38,269 nucleotides of DNA from Bacteroidota bacterium. Lineage in GTDB: Bacteria > Bacteroidota > Bacteroidia > Chitinophagales > Saprospiraceae. Below the pieces are notes generated by a model, which saw only the letters and a program-made list of their open reading frames with translations, was not told where the DNA came from and made no database searches. Positions 7,136-15,790 of this stretch are shown here, in pieces (position 1 is the stretch's first letter; the number at the start of each line of letters is the position of its first letter). The stretch lies in the NCBI GenBank assembly GCA_018222965.1, contig JAAEZH010000001.1, positions 1-38,269 of the forward strand, read 5' to 3'. A program made the translations under genes and the position numbers.

Positions 7136-10100
7136 ATTCAACAGTCAGCCTTATACCCTCCGAATGGCTCGTAAACTCTGGTGCATACATGCACTGTATG
7201 GTCGTGATCCCATTCGAGAAATCGCCTTTGTGAATAACACGCAGCGGATACTCAAATACATGGGTGCCTTTGGGCAAATAGCTAAAGAAGAAATCGGTAG
7301 CTACATCCCGCGGACTTTCATAATAGCCCAGACCATCCTGCCATTTGTACTGACTCAATGCCTGAATGGGCTCAAAGCCACTGGCACGCATGTCTTTCAT
7401 GTGGACATAATTCATGCTCCGGTCAACACGCAATTCAATGCGCACCTTAAGTTTATCGCCGGGGCTGATTCTGGCTCCTTCATCGAGCCGAATGAGTTCT
7501 TCTCCACGGTCTCCTTGTTTCACCAGGAAAACTTCCTTGACGATTTTCAGGGGCGTTTCCTCAAAATGCTCAATTTTATCCAGGTCCTCCATATACTGCC
7601 AGTATACGGCTCCCCAGGCAATGCCTTTGTTGGGGTTGTTTACCTCCACGCTTGCCATGTCTTTTGTAACGACATCGCCGTTAAAACGCGTTTTAAAATA
7701 ACCGGTTCCCGCTTCCGCATTCTCCTGTGCCCGGCTGATTTGATCGTTCCACAGATTTGCTTCTGCTGCTTTGCCTCCCAGACTGATCTGAACCGGCTGG
7801 GTTTCTGCCAGCCAATTGTCGCCATTCATCAGCAGTGCATAAACAGCGGCGGCGGTAGCTTTCGTACTACTCCAGTGGTTGGTTTGCTTGTTTTTGAGCA
7901 ACCAGATTTTTAGTAATTCTACCATTTCCGCATCCTGCGCTACTTCATCAAACAGCTCGATCATCAAAGCATGCGTTTCGGTCGGGTGTTGATACCAGTA
8001 ATACCCTCCCGGATACAACCAGTAAGCCCCCAGTTCTTCATTGCGTACCGCCTGTTCATCCAATGCTTTTACGATGAGCGCCGGGATTTCTCCTTTGCCC
8101 ATTCGCTTCAGCGCCAAACCGATCATTCCCTGCATGTATTGATTGCGGGAGTTCCAGTATTTTTCGGCCTGCCCGGCATAATATGCAACCACATCTTCGA
8201 TTTTACCATCCAATTGCAAATAGGTTTCTGCTTTTCGGTTGGGTTTATCGTCTGTACTGGCGCGGGCAGACTTATCTTCCAGGAAGAAGGAACGGGCATA
8301 GAGATAATGCACGGCAATATGACTGAGGTTATCCGCATCCCAGTTGGTTTTGCCTTCTTTTACAGCTCTTTCCAGTTCTTCATAATGCTCTACCAGCATT
8401 CGGTCAATATATCCCACCGCACTTTTGGTCATATTCCAGGCAGCTGCATCTTCACGCAGGGATTTTACCCCAAGCTTATCCAAATGGCCCAGGCCTTCTA
8501 CGATATATTGTGTGATATACCAATTGTCGCGACCGCCCACAAACCAGGGAAATCCGCCGGAAGGCAATTGACGATCCTGTAATTTGGCCAGTGCTTTTGC
8601 CTGCTCTGTCGCCATTCGATGCAAATCGAATAGCAAACCAATATTTTGCTTTTGAGCTGCCTCCGATTGAGCCTGCAAGACCCAGGGCGTCTCTGCCAAC
8701 AAAGCTGATTTAAGTTCTTCATTCAGCGAAAGTTTACTCTCCATCGCATCCGTGCCTTTCCAGGCTTCAAATACTTCTTTGACCCCTGGCGAGCTATTTG
8801 CTACAGAAGTGGCCAGGCTGTTGGCATAAAAGCGGGAGAATATCTGCTCCGAACATTCATGAGGATACTCCATCATGTATGGCAGTGCCTGAACAGCATA
8901 CCAGGCCGGATTAGAAGTAAATTCCAGGGTAAAGCCCGCATGAGAAAGCGATTCAGAATCGTAATCCTTCAAATGATTAAAAGTGAAGGTCTTTTCTTCG
9001 CTTCCGCGAATGGCCAGTGGCAAACTTTCGGTCACCAATTGGCGGTTGGAAAGTACAGGTACGGCATCTCGTTCGGCATCGGAATAGTCTCCTGCCTGAG
9101 CCACCACCGTATGCTCCATTACCGGCACATCCGTTATATCCGGCACCTTGAAACGCCAGGACACACTGGTTGAGCGGCCGGGCTCCAGGCTAAAGTTGCG
9201 GTTAAAATCCGGATTGTCAATCCATTTATAAACGGGTATGGTCTCCAGCGGATTCACCAGTTCCAGGTGTACATTCCCACTCAGCGTTTCTTCTGAAAGG
9301 TTTACCACTTTGGAGGTAAACTCAATTTCATCCCCTTCCCGATAGAATCGAGGCGGGTTTGGCTGCACCATTAATGGTTTCTGAGTTTGCACAAAAGCCG
9401 TAATCTGACCTGTTTTCAGGTCTTTGGTATGCGCAAAACCAAGGAACTTCCACTTGGTTAAGGCTTCATTCATCGTAAACTGAAGAATGACATTGCCCTC
9501 GGCATCTGTACGCAGCTTAGGCATAAAAAATACCGTCTCATCCAGGTTCGTTCGAACACTTATTTCGGGTCCTTCCTCGGGAGCCTCTGCGACTTTATTT
9601 GCTTCGCCTCCCGGTGCAGGCGGTGGTGGTGGCGGTGGTGGTGCAGAATCTGCTCTAGCTACAACCCCATCAGCATCCATATCTACCATCCCTGCTGCTT
9701 CTTCTCTTGCAGGGGCTGGTTCGGCAGACAAAGTAACGGCTTCGTCCAGGAACCTGGTTTGGGTTCGTCTTCCATAAGTTGAGTAGGGAAGATTGCCCTG
9801 AAAGATCAGTTGCTTATACTTCTTTTGCATGGATGACGGGTAGGTATAGGGCGGATTAAAATACCATCGAACATTTTCGTTGGTAAATCCGGGTACCTGC
9901 CAGTTGAATTTATCGCCATAATTGGTTGGCCAGGAAATGCCGCTCCAGTTATGTTTTACAATTTCATCCAGGGATGCATCATACAAGGCACCAACCATTT
10001 CGGCGGCAGCCTCGGCCCCATTCGGGCCTTTTATAACTATTTCCCAGGTTTCTTCCTCTCCGGGCAGAAGCTTGTCTCTGAAAGTTCTGAAACTAATTTC

Positions 10101-13100
10101 CAGCTCTTTATTATCCCAGGGAATCATAGGATTGATGGACTTCATGGTATAGCGATCATCAAATACGCTAAACACCTGAAACTTCAGTGCTCCACGATCC
10201 TTTTCTTTTATTTCGTAGGAGTAAGAGGCAAGTTTATTGGCCTCGACCCATTCTCGATTTATTAAATGCCCCGAGTGAATGGTTTCCACCAGGAAATACT
10301 CTTTATCCGTGGGATTGCCCATCCAGAAAGTCATTGTCTCGCCGGGACTAAGGGTACCAGCCTGATCAAAAAACTTCCAGCCGGGATAAACTCCCGGAAT
10401 GCGTTTGCTGTCTGTATCAAAGATCCGGAAGATCTTTATCGCTTTAATTTCATTGCCTGCTTCGTCTGTGGTATTCAGCGTAAGCTTATACACACCTGAT
10501 TCCAGCTTTTCCTTACCCACCGGTATTTTTCGGAACCGGCGTGTATCAAAAGGCGTATCCCAAATGCTTCTTTTTACTTCCCAGGATTGTTCCTTTGTTT
10601 GGTCATGGGTGTACGCAACATTCGGAAAGCGCTCCTCAAATGCCGCTTGAGACAAAATAGGTAAATCCGGAATTTCCCAATTGCGGCTCTTGATGTAGCC
10701 CATTGGGGGTTGCAGTTGTTCCAGGCTGATATTCCCGGTAACATCAACAGCTTGTCCGTTTAAGTTGTTGACACTGAAAGGGACCACATAAAAGCTGTCT
10801 CTTCGAATGATATCCGGAACATTGATTGATGCTTCCAGGCCCACGTACCCAACGCGAAGACTGGTTGTTGCCGAATGTGTCTCTCCTGTTCCGTCGATCA
10901 CGTCTGCATATACGGTATACCTGAAAATGGCATTGCTTTCTTTGTCAACAGAAAGGTCTGGCTCGGCAGTAAATTCAACCTGAAACATCCCATCCACATC
11001 AGTCGTGGTTTCTCCCTTGCTTATTTCAGCATCCGGAGTAGGTGAATACCCATACCACCAACGACGCCACCAGGGTATCTGTACACTGCGCACCACCCGG
11101 TAACGCACCTTTACCTCATCCAGGGCATTTCCGGCAAAAGCGGTTGCTTTGCCCTCAACAAGGACCTTATCATTCAACTTAAAATCTCCCTCAACCGGCT
11201 CAAAACCCACCTCAAACTTGGGGCGTTTGTATTCTTCTACCCGAAAACTGGTGGAGGAGTTGCCTACCGAACTGGTCAATCGCATGATCCCCAGAAGCCT
11301 GTCTTCCGGAGCCGTGAAGGTTCCTTCAACCGTTCCAAATTCATTGGATTGGAGTTGAAGCGAGGCTACATCCTGGTAATTATTATCCTTAAGCGTGACC
11401 AACACACTCGTATTGGGCAAAATGGAGGGTTTACCCGTTTTATCGATTTCCGTTAATAAGCTCTTGAAATAGATGGTTTGGCCGGGACGGTAGATAGAAC
11501 GATCCATAAAAAAGACCGTCCGTTGGGTGGCAGTGGGCTCGTAAGAATAGTACCGTCCGCTGTAAAATGACCCGCCCCGGAGTTCCATTTCTTTATAGGT
11601 TACAATCGTTTTCAGGTTGGTATTGTCACTTGTGGAGAATCCGACGAATCCATCCTTTTCGGTTGATTTTTTTCCGATTGACCTCCAGACAGTCTTTCGG
11701 GAGATGGAGTTCCATTTTCCTTCCAACAGCTCAACATCTGCATCTTGCAGGGGTTCGCCTGTTAAACGGTTGGTTACCAGAATTTCAAGCCCTTCTCGAG
11801 CGGAGGTTCGGCGCATACTGGCCAGATCAGAAACCTGAAAGCTCAGATAGCCGCTATAGGAATCCGTATCAAATTTTTCGGATGAGGACGACAACAGTAT
11901 ATATCGGCCCTGTGGCAAAGCATCTATGGCAATCTCTGTAGCATGTTCTCTAAAGTCTTCTGGTTTAGGGAGCGTAACTTTCCAGCTTAATCGAGGATCC
12001 TCTTTGGTCAGAAAATCCCATTGTTGCTGGTAGTTATTCCGTTGATTTTCTTCGATCTGCTTCTCGAGCTTATCGTCTAATTCGAGTAGCCGAAAATGTA
12101 CATCTGGGATATTTCGAAACCGTATTTCTGCCAATAAGGGGTTGTCGGTTGGCGAGATAGATTCCATTTGAATTTGCAGGCTTTTTTGCTCTATGGTATG
12201 CACCAGACCTTTAGCGAGGCTGGCTCCATAAGTATCGGGATATCGATCCTGGATTTCCTGACACATTTTCCAGGCATCCTTCCATTTCAGGCGCAGGGCT
12301 TCGTCCTGTGTTCCAATGCGCCAGGTACTACCATCTTTGTGGAGGAGTTGGGCCTCCAGAAAATAGGCTTCCGAAACATTTGAAGCGGATTTATATTTTT
12401 GCTGAAGCGCTTTGAGTGCTTCTTTGTAAAGCTTATCTTTTTCAGGCATTACTGCCTTATTGTAGGCAAACTGCATTCGACGTAAGTCGGCATCCAGTTT
12501 CACTTCCGGAGAACTATTATTGTCGATGTGGTATTGCAGAACATTCTGAAACAGCAATAATGCCCGATGGGTAAATGATTCCTTATCCTGTGTTTCAAAT
12601 TCCGCTTTCGCGAATGTTGTTGCGCTTGCAAAAGCTTTTGGGTCATCGAGGTAAAAAACGTAGGCTGGTTGATTGAGATAGGAACTTGTATTACTAAAAT
12701 AGTCAAGTGCCCGGTGCGCCAGGAGGTCGTATAAATTCGGACGCAGATCCTTTTTGATATCCGGATCAGACAGGATGGCTTTGTACTCAGTGGAAGAAAC
12801 AGCTAACAAGTCCGGATTTTGCACAGAGGCTAAAAATAATTCGGCAATTCGTGCTTCCAATAAAGCGGGTGTCCAGGTAGCGATATCCTCCGGTCTATCC
12901 CCGACGATATCCGTTCGGTCTCTAATTTGCCAGTACTTACTATCGAGATAAATCCGGTAAAAATTAGCCAGGGCTGATTGAAGAATATGCTTTACTCTTC
13001 CGGAAGAGGCATCTACTTCTGCTTCCACAAAGATCAGGGCATTTTCTGCGCCGCCTTCTTCCAGGTTGGAAATATATCCTGCAAGGGCCGTTACGCTTTT

Positions 13101-13334
13101 TACATGTTGTGGGTCATTGTTTTCAGATTTGGCTTTTGCGAGGATGTCTTCTACCAGCGTTCGGGCTGAGGCGTACTGTCCGATTCTGTCCAGAGAATCG
13201 ACTTTTGCCCATGCATCCTTATAGTCGTCAAAGGACATAGATTGGTTTTGAGCGTTATTCGTCAGGTGCATAAATAGCCCCAGGCTGGTGAGCAAGCCAA
13301 GAGCAAAGAACCAATTGCGATAATGCATATTCAA
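7134..13334 (-). CDS. alpha-2-macroglobulin family protein (large, thioester-containing)
   Basis: 2066 residues with an N-terminal signal sequence (hydrophobic FFALGLLTSLGLFMHL, about 8-25). The order is: a helical, TPR-like N-terminal third; MG domains including the typical MDRSIYRPGQTIYFKSLL near residues 608-625; a low-complexity stretch with eight prolines at 1232-1239; the alpha-2-macroglobulin core (ETVFFMPKLRTDAEGNV, about 1265-1285); and the thioester site CSEQ with Cys1494 and Gln1497. An alpha/alpha-toroid region and a C-terminal beta domain follow. Such proteins trap attacking proteases in the envelope by thioester chemistry. No lipobox is visible, so it is probably periplasmic rather than lipid-anchored. 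The usual partner pbpC is absent from the window. Confidence 0.93.
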   Translation of the reverse strand: MNMHYRNWFFALGLLTSLGLFMHLTNNAQNQSMSFDDYKDAWAKVDSLDRIGQYASARTLVEDILAKAKSENNDPQHVKSVTALAGYISNLEEGGAENALIFVEAEVDASSGRVKHILQSALANFYRIYLDSKYWQIRDRTDIVGDRPEDIATWTPALLEARIAELFLASVQNPDLLAVSSTEYKAILSDPDIKKDLRPNLYDLLAHRALDYFSNTSSYLNQPAYVFYLDDPKAFASATTFAKAEFETQDKESFTHRALLLFQNVLQYHIDNNSSPEVKLDADLRRMQFAYNKAVMPEKDKLYKEALKALQQKYKSASNVSEAYFLEAQLLHKDGSTWRIGTQDEALRLKWKDAWKMCQEIQDRYPDTYGASLAKGLVHTIEQKSLQIQMESISPTDNPLLAEIRFRNIPDVHFRLLELDDKLEKQIEENQRNNYQQQWDFLTKEDPRLSWKVTLPKPEDFREHATEIAIDALPQGRYILLSSSSEKFDTDSYSGYLSFQVSDLASMRRTSAREGLEILVTNRLTGEPLQDADVELLEGKWNSISRKTVWRSIGKKSTEKDGFVGFSTSDNTNLKTIVTYKEMELRGGSFYSGRYYSYEPTATQRTVFFMDRSIYRPGQTIYFKSLLTEIDKTGKPSILPNTSVLVTLKDNNYQDVASLQLQSNEFGTVEGTFTAPEDRLLGIMRLTSSVGNSSTSFRVEEYKRPKFEVGFEPVEGDFKLNDKVLVEGKATAFAGNALDEVKVRYRVVRSVQIPWWRRWWYGYSPTPDAEISKGETTTDVDGMFQVEFTAEPDLSVDKESNAIFRYTVYADVIDGTGETHSATTSLRVGYVGLEASINVPDIIRRDSFYVVPFSVNNLNGQAVDVTGNISLEQLQPPMGYIKSRNWEIPDLPILSQAAFEERFPNVAYTHDQTKEQSWEVKRSIWDTPFDTRRFRKIPVGKEKLESGVYKLTLNTTDEAGNEIKAIKIFRIFDTDSKRIPGVYPGWKFFDQAGTLSPGETMTFWMGNPTDKEYFLVETIHSGHLINREWVEANKLASYSYEIKEKDRGALKFQVFSVFDDRYTMKSINPMIPWDNKELEISFRTFRDKLLPGEEETWEIVIKGPNGAEAAAEMVGALYDASLDEIVKHNWSGISWPTNYGDKFNWQVPGFTNENVRWYFNPPYTYPSSMQKKYKQLIFQGNLPYSTYGRRTQTRFLDEAVTLSAEPAPAREEAAGMVDMDADGVVARADSAPPPPPPPPAPGGEANKVAEAPEEGPEISVRTNLDETVFFMPKLRTDAEGNVILQFTMNEALTKWKFLGFAHTKDLKTGQITAFVQTQKPLMVQPNPPRFYREGDEIEFTSKVVNLSEETLSGNVHLELVNPLETIPVYKWIDNPDFNRNFSLEPGRSTSVSWRFKVPDITDVPVMEHTVVAQAGDYSDAERDAVPVLSNRQLVTESLPLAIRGSEEKTFTFNHLKDYDSESLSHAGFTLEFTSNPAWYAVQALPYMMEYPHECSEQIFSRFYANSLATSVANSSPGVKEVFEAWKGTDAMESKLSLNEELKSALLAETPWVLQAQSEAAQKQNIGLLFDLHRMATEQAKALAKLQDRQLPSGGFPWFVGGRDNWYITQYIVEGLGHLDKLGVKSLREDAAAWNMTKSAVGYIDRMLVEHYEELERAVKEGKTNWDADNLSHIAVHYLYARSFFLEDKSARASTDDKPNRKAETYLQLDGKIEDVVAYYAGQAEKYWNSRNQYMQGMIGLALKRMGKGEIPALIVKALDEQAVRNEELGAYWLYPGGYYWYQHPTETHALMIELFDEVAQDAEMVELLKIWLLKNKQTNHWSSTKATAAAVYALLMNGDNWLAETQPVQISLGGKAAEANLWNDQISRAQENAEAGTGYFKTRFNGDVVTKDMASVEVNNPNKGIAWGAVYWQYMEDLDKIEHFEETPLKIVKEVFLVKQGDRGEELIRLDEGARISPGDKLKVRIELRVDRSMNYVHMKDMRASGFEPIQALSQYKWQDGLGYYESPRDVATDFFFSYLPKGTHVFEYPLRVIHKGDFSNGITTIQCMYAPEFTSHSEGIRLTVE

Positions 13335-13349
13335 GATTTGAGGTTAAGC

Positions 13350-13373
13350 AATTGGAATCGGTTTTTTCCAATT
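13350..13373. other. 8-bp inverted repeat upstream of macroglobulin gene
   Basis: AATTGGAA (13350-13357) and TTCCAATT (13366-13373) form a perfect inverted repeat 16 bp upstream of the macroglobulin start, so it lies in its probable 5' leader. It could be a leader hairpin or an operator. No TAnnTTTG box is seen in the 155-bp spacer. Confidence 0.4.
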
Positions 13374-13489
13374 ACTGAGATAAAAACAAGATACTGAATC
13401 CATATGGAAGATGCGAAGGAGACAGCTTAGGTGTATGACTTTAGTGCCTTAACACATTATTAAGAGTTTGATGAAAGTTTAATCATACT

Positions 13490-14542
13490 CTACCCCTGGG
13501 ATTCATAGCGCTTAATATTAACATCCGGAGTTAAGGGCTTGTTGAGTACCAGGTGATCGGCTAGTTCTTTGGCGAAGTAAGGTCCCAGGCTGGCCCCTTT
13601 GGTTCCCAATCCGTTGAAAACAGCCAGGCGCTTTTCTTGTGGATGTCGGCCCAGAAACGGTCGCCGATCTTTCACTGTGGGCCGAACAGCGGCTTTGTGT
13701 TCTACAATTTCGCAGGGTACTTCGAGGATTTCAGACAATCTTTCCTGCAAATATTTTTTGCCTTCCGGCGAAGGTTTTGTGTCATCGAAGTTCCAGTCAT
13801 ATTTAGAACCCACCCAGTACAGATCGTCTTTGAGGGGAACGATAAATACGCGGTGTTTGAAGATCTTTTCAAAATTGGCGTCCGGAATTCGGATGAGGAG
13901 CACCTCGCCTTTTGTTCCGCCGAAAGGCAGATAGGAAAACCAGGGATTTTCTGCTCCTTTATAGCCTTCGCAAAAGACGATGTTTTTGGCTTTTAATTGA
14001 GCAAAGGCAACATGATCATCCGCTATTTCTAATTGTGAAGGTTGGAACCGGGATACAGTAAGGCATTCTTTCTCGAGAAAATATTCGCGAAAGCGTCTTA
14101 CCAGTCCGGGCAGATCGGTTTGAGCGGCTTGAAGTGTTTCTCCATAATCAAAAGCAGGGATAGTCGCTTTTTCGAACTCCCGGATGTTGGCATTTTCCTG
14201 CATATAGGGTTGATAGATTGGATCGGCGGTGCGCAGGCTCCAGTTTTCTGAATCCTTTCGGTTAAACAGGGTTCGAATAATATTTCTGGGGAAATAGAAT
14301 TTTTGCTGAAACTGGTTTTCCAGCTCTGAGTAGGTTTCGCGGGCAACGGGACCGAGTTTATCAAAATGCCAGCTTTTCACGAATCTTCGGCCGGTTACCG
14401 GGTTTACGATACCGGCAGCAGTGACCGAGGCACTACCTTCAAGTCCCGGATCTAAAAGGTGGTAAGCAGCACCTAATTTCTCCAGATTCCACGCGAGCAA
14501 AGAGCCTGCAAGTCCCTGACCGACAATTAGATAATCCAGCAT
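13490..14542 (-). CDS. FAD-dependent oxidoreductase (DAO family)
   Basis: 350 residues with an N-terminal Rossmann dinucleotide site, DYLIVGQGLAGSLLAWNLEK (G-x-G-x-x-G at about 8-13), as in D-amino-acid oxidase/glycine oxidase-like flavoproteins. A second characteristic segment is PFGGTKGEVLLIRIP in the middle, and the C-terminus carries the FAD-contacting AVRPTVKDRRPFLG and NGLGTKGASLGPYFAKELADHL. The substrate is not predictable from sequence; glycine-oxidase-like or MnmC-C-like amine oxidation is possible. It is two bases downstream of the MmcQ gene and surely co-transcribed. A weak GAGT-TGAT/ATCA-ACTC hairpin overlaps its stop. Confidence 0.88.
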   Translation of the reverse strand: MLDYLIVGQGLAGSLLAWNLEKLGAAYHLLDPGLEGSASVTAAGIVNPVTGRRFVKSWHFDKLGPVARETYSELENQFQQKFYFPRNIIRTLFNRKDSENWSLRTADPIYQPYMQENANIREFEKATIPAFDYGETLQAAQTDLPGLVRRFREYFLEKECLTVSRFQPSQLEIADDHVAFAQLKAKNIVFCEGYKGAENPWFSYLPFGGTKGEVLLIRIPDANFEKIFKHRVFIVPLKDDLYWVGSKYDWNFDDTKPSPEGKKYLQERLSEILEVPCEIVEHKAAVRPTVKDRRPFLGRHPQEKRLAVFNGLGTKGASLGPYFAKELADHLVLNKPLTPDVNIKRYESQG

Positions 14543-14544
14543 AC

Positions 14545-14901
14545 TTAAAGTTGATCGAGTTCGGTTCGCAATTTTTTTGTAAGCCTGGAAACGACCAGAT
14601 CGTAGGAATGGTCGATCAATTCCAATAATAGAGAATTGTTTAAACTGCCTTCGAAAGATACGGTGTTCCAGTGTTTTTTATTCATGTGGTAGCCCGGTTG
14701 AATTTCGGGATGTTGTTCCCGTAATTGAACGGCACGTTCCGGATCACATTTGAGGTTGGCGGTAAAAATGTCGCTATCGAGTCCTGTGGCAGCAAACATT
14801 TTCCCCATGACTTTAAACACGAGGGTATCGGGACCGAAGGGTAGTTCTTCGGTTACTCCTTTCTTTTTGAGGCAGTATTCTCTGAATTCGTCGAGGTGCA
14901 A
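14545..14901 (-). CDS. MmcQ/YjbR family DNA-binding-like protein
   Basis: About 119 residues from a TTG start, the normal length for the MmcQ/YjbR family (CyaY-like fold, DUF419). Recognisable are LDEFREYCLKKKGVTEELPFG at the N-terminus (split here by family signature rather than a catalytic site), VFKVMGKMFA, and the late LIDHSYDLVVSRLTKKLR. A longer frame starting with ATG at 15003 would run through the tRNA gene and its promoter, so the TTG at 14901 is preferred; homologues also begin just before this (L/M)xxEEFRxYCL segment. It is probably expressed from the -7 box at 14954-14961 together with the flavoprotein gene. Molecular function is unproven. Confidence 0.85.
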   Translation of the reverse strand: MHLDEFREYCLKKKGVTEELPFGPDTLVFKVMGKMFAATGLDSDIFTANLKCDPERAVQLREQHPEIQPGYHMNKKHWNTVSFEGSLNNSLLLELIDHSYDLVVSRLTKKLRTELDQL

Positions 14902-14953
14902 TTTTGTTAGTTTGGGTTTGGCTTTGAGTTTGGAGTGTGCGTTTATGTGTTTC

Positions 14954-14961
14954 CAAATGTA
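14954..14961 (-). promoter_or_regulatory. putative -7 box for MmcQ-flavoprotein operon
   Basis: The minus strand reads TACATTTG (TAnnTTTG). Initiation would fall near 14947, giving a leader of about 45 nt before the TTG start at 14901. It forms an inverted repeat with the rightward tRNA -7 box 12 bp away. Confidence 0.5.
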
Positions 14962-14973
14962 AAAAAGGAATTC

Positions 14974-14981
14974 TACATTTG
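14974..14981 (+). promoter_or_regulatory. -7 box for tRNA-Arg
   Basis: TACATTTG matches the Bacteroidota TAnnTTTG element exactly and lies seven bases before the first tRNA nucleotide, so the transcript would begin at or next to the mature 5' end. Confidence 0.65.
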
Positions 14982-14988
14982 CGGTATT

Positions 14989-15060
14989 GGCCCCATAGTT
15001 CAAGGGATAGAACGCGAGTTTCCTAAACTTGAGATCCAGGTTCGAGTCCTGGTGGGGCCA
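14989..15060 (+). tRNA. tRNA-Arg (anticodon CCT)
   Basis: A full cloverleaf can be drawn: acceptor GGCCCCA/TGGGGCC with discriminator A at 15060; D-arm GTTC/GAAC with loop AAGGGATA; anticodon stem CGAGT/ACTTG around TTCCTAA (anticodon CCT at 15022-15024, reads AGG); four-nt variable loop; T-arm CCAGG/CCTGG with TTCGAGT. CCA is not encoded. The gene ends one base before the stop codon of the converging lipoprotein gene. Confidence 0.97.
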
Positions 15061-15750
15061 CTACTCTTCTATTTTATCTCCGGCACAACCGGTAAATAGT
15101 TTTTCACCGAATTGTACGCTTATTTGAGCGGCATACTTTTGTCCGGACATAGAGTCGGCACATTCCTTTTCTTTGAGTTTTACCGTCATAGACTTACCTG
15201 TTTTATTGAGGCAATACCAGGTCCATTCATCGCCCCATTGCTGGGGGTGGGAATAGGGAAAAGGAATTTCTTCCTGTTCGTATCCCGTTTTGAGGAGAAT
15301 GGTCTTTTTGTTGCGGTTGATTTCCAGCGACCAGGGCGGTTCATTGCCAAAGCCCTTTACAATAGCGGGCGCAGATGGTGGACAATGGTCCGGCGCTTTT
15401 GCTGTGGATTGCAGGATGGTTGTGACTGTTAGTGCCTGTCCATAGGGGTAAGCGCGACTGGCGTGCATATTGCCTTCCACCAATACGTATACCGGAGCGT
15501 AATCGTAAGTCTCTTTTTCGGATTGATACTGTTCCTCAAGTTCCCGATTAGCATCCAGCCAAACGGGTCTGTTACTTCCACAGGGAGTGAAAGTTCTGGC
15601 GTTTGCTCCGATTGAGATCCACCCTTCCAATACCCCCGGAGGCAAGGGAGCCCTTTCTTTTTTTTCCTCAGCGGAAGCAGGGCTTGTTTTACGATTGCAG
15701 GCAGAAAATGTCAGTCCGGCAATTAGCAGGGGAATAAGCAAGCGTAGCAT
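15061..15750 (-). CDS. lipoprotein with COG3650-like domains
   Basis: 229 residues. The signal peptide ends in a lipobox (LTFSAC, Cys17), so it is a lipid-anchored envelope protein. The first domain (GWISIGANARTFTPCGSNRPVWL) resembles the NlpE-like 'excess copper/threshold' type fold; the second (GFGNEPPWSLEI ... CADSMSGQKYAAQISVQFG ... GCAGD) matches the COG3650 pattern in which an 'EPxW' segment precedes a CxDxMS...GCA disulfide pair. Binding partner unknown. The stop codon abuts the 3' end of the tRNA-Arg gene with no gap. It is 40 bp downstream of the universal stress protein gene and may be co-transcribed. Confidence 0.82.
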   Translation of the reverse strand: MLRLLIPLLIAGLTFSACNRKTSPASAEEKKERAPLPPGVLEGWISIGANARTFTPCGSNRPVWLDANRELEEQYQSEKETYDYAPVYVLVEGNMHASRAYPYGQALTVTTILQSTAKAPDHCPPSAPAIVKGFGNEPPWSLEINRNKKTILLKTGYEQEEIPFPYSHPQQWGDEWTWYCLNKTGKSMTVKLKEKECADSMSGQKYAAQISVQFGEKLFTGCAGDKIEE

Positions 15751-15768
15751 AATTCGGTTTTCGAGTGA

Positions 15769-15784
15769 ATAGTATTCGTACTAT
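15769..15784. other. small TTCG-loop palindrome between two leftward genes
   Basis: ATAGTA-TTCG-TACTAT is a perfect 6-bp inverted repeat between the universal stress protein stop and the lipoprotein start. It is too A/T-rich and lacks a T-run, so it is more likely an operator or mRNA processing hairpin than a terminator. Confidence 0.35.
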
Positions 15785-15790
15785 ATGAAC

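Noticed and set aside
7053-7913. 286-codon open frame on the plus strand opposite the macroglobulin gene
   Set aside because: Antisense shadow of a well-supported gene; the translation has no recognisable domain.
14902-15003. Longer MmcQ frame starting with ATG at 15003
   Set aside because: It would run through the tRNA-Arg 5' end and its promoter, and adds a tail not expected for the family; the TTG at 14901 gives the normal length.
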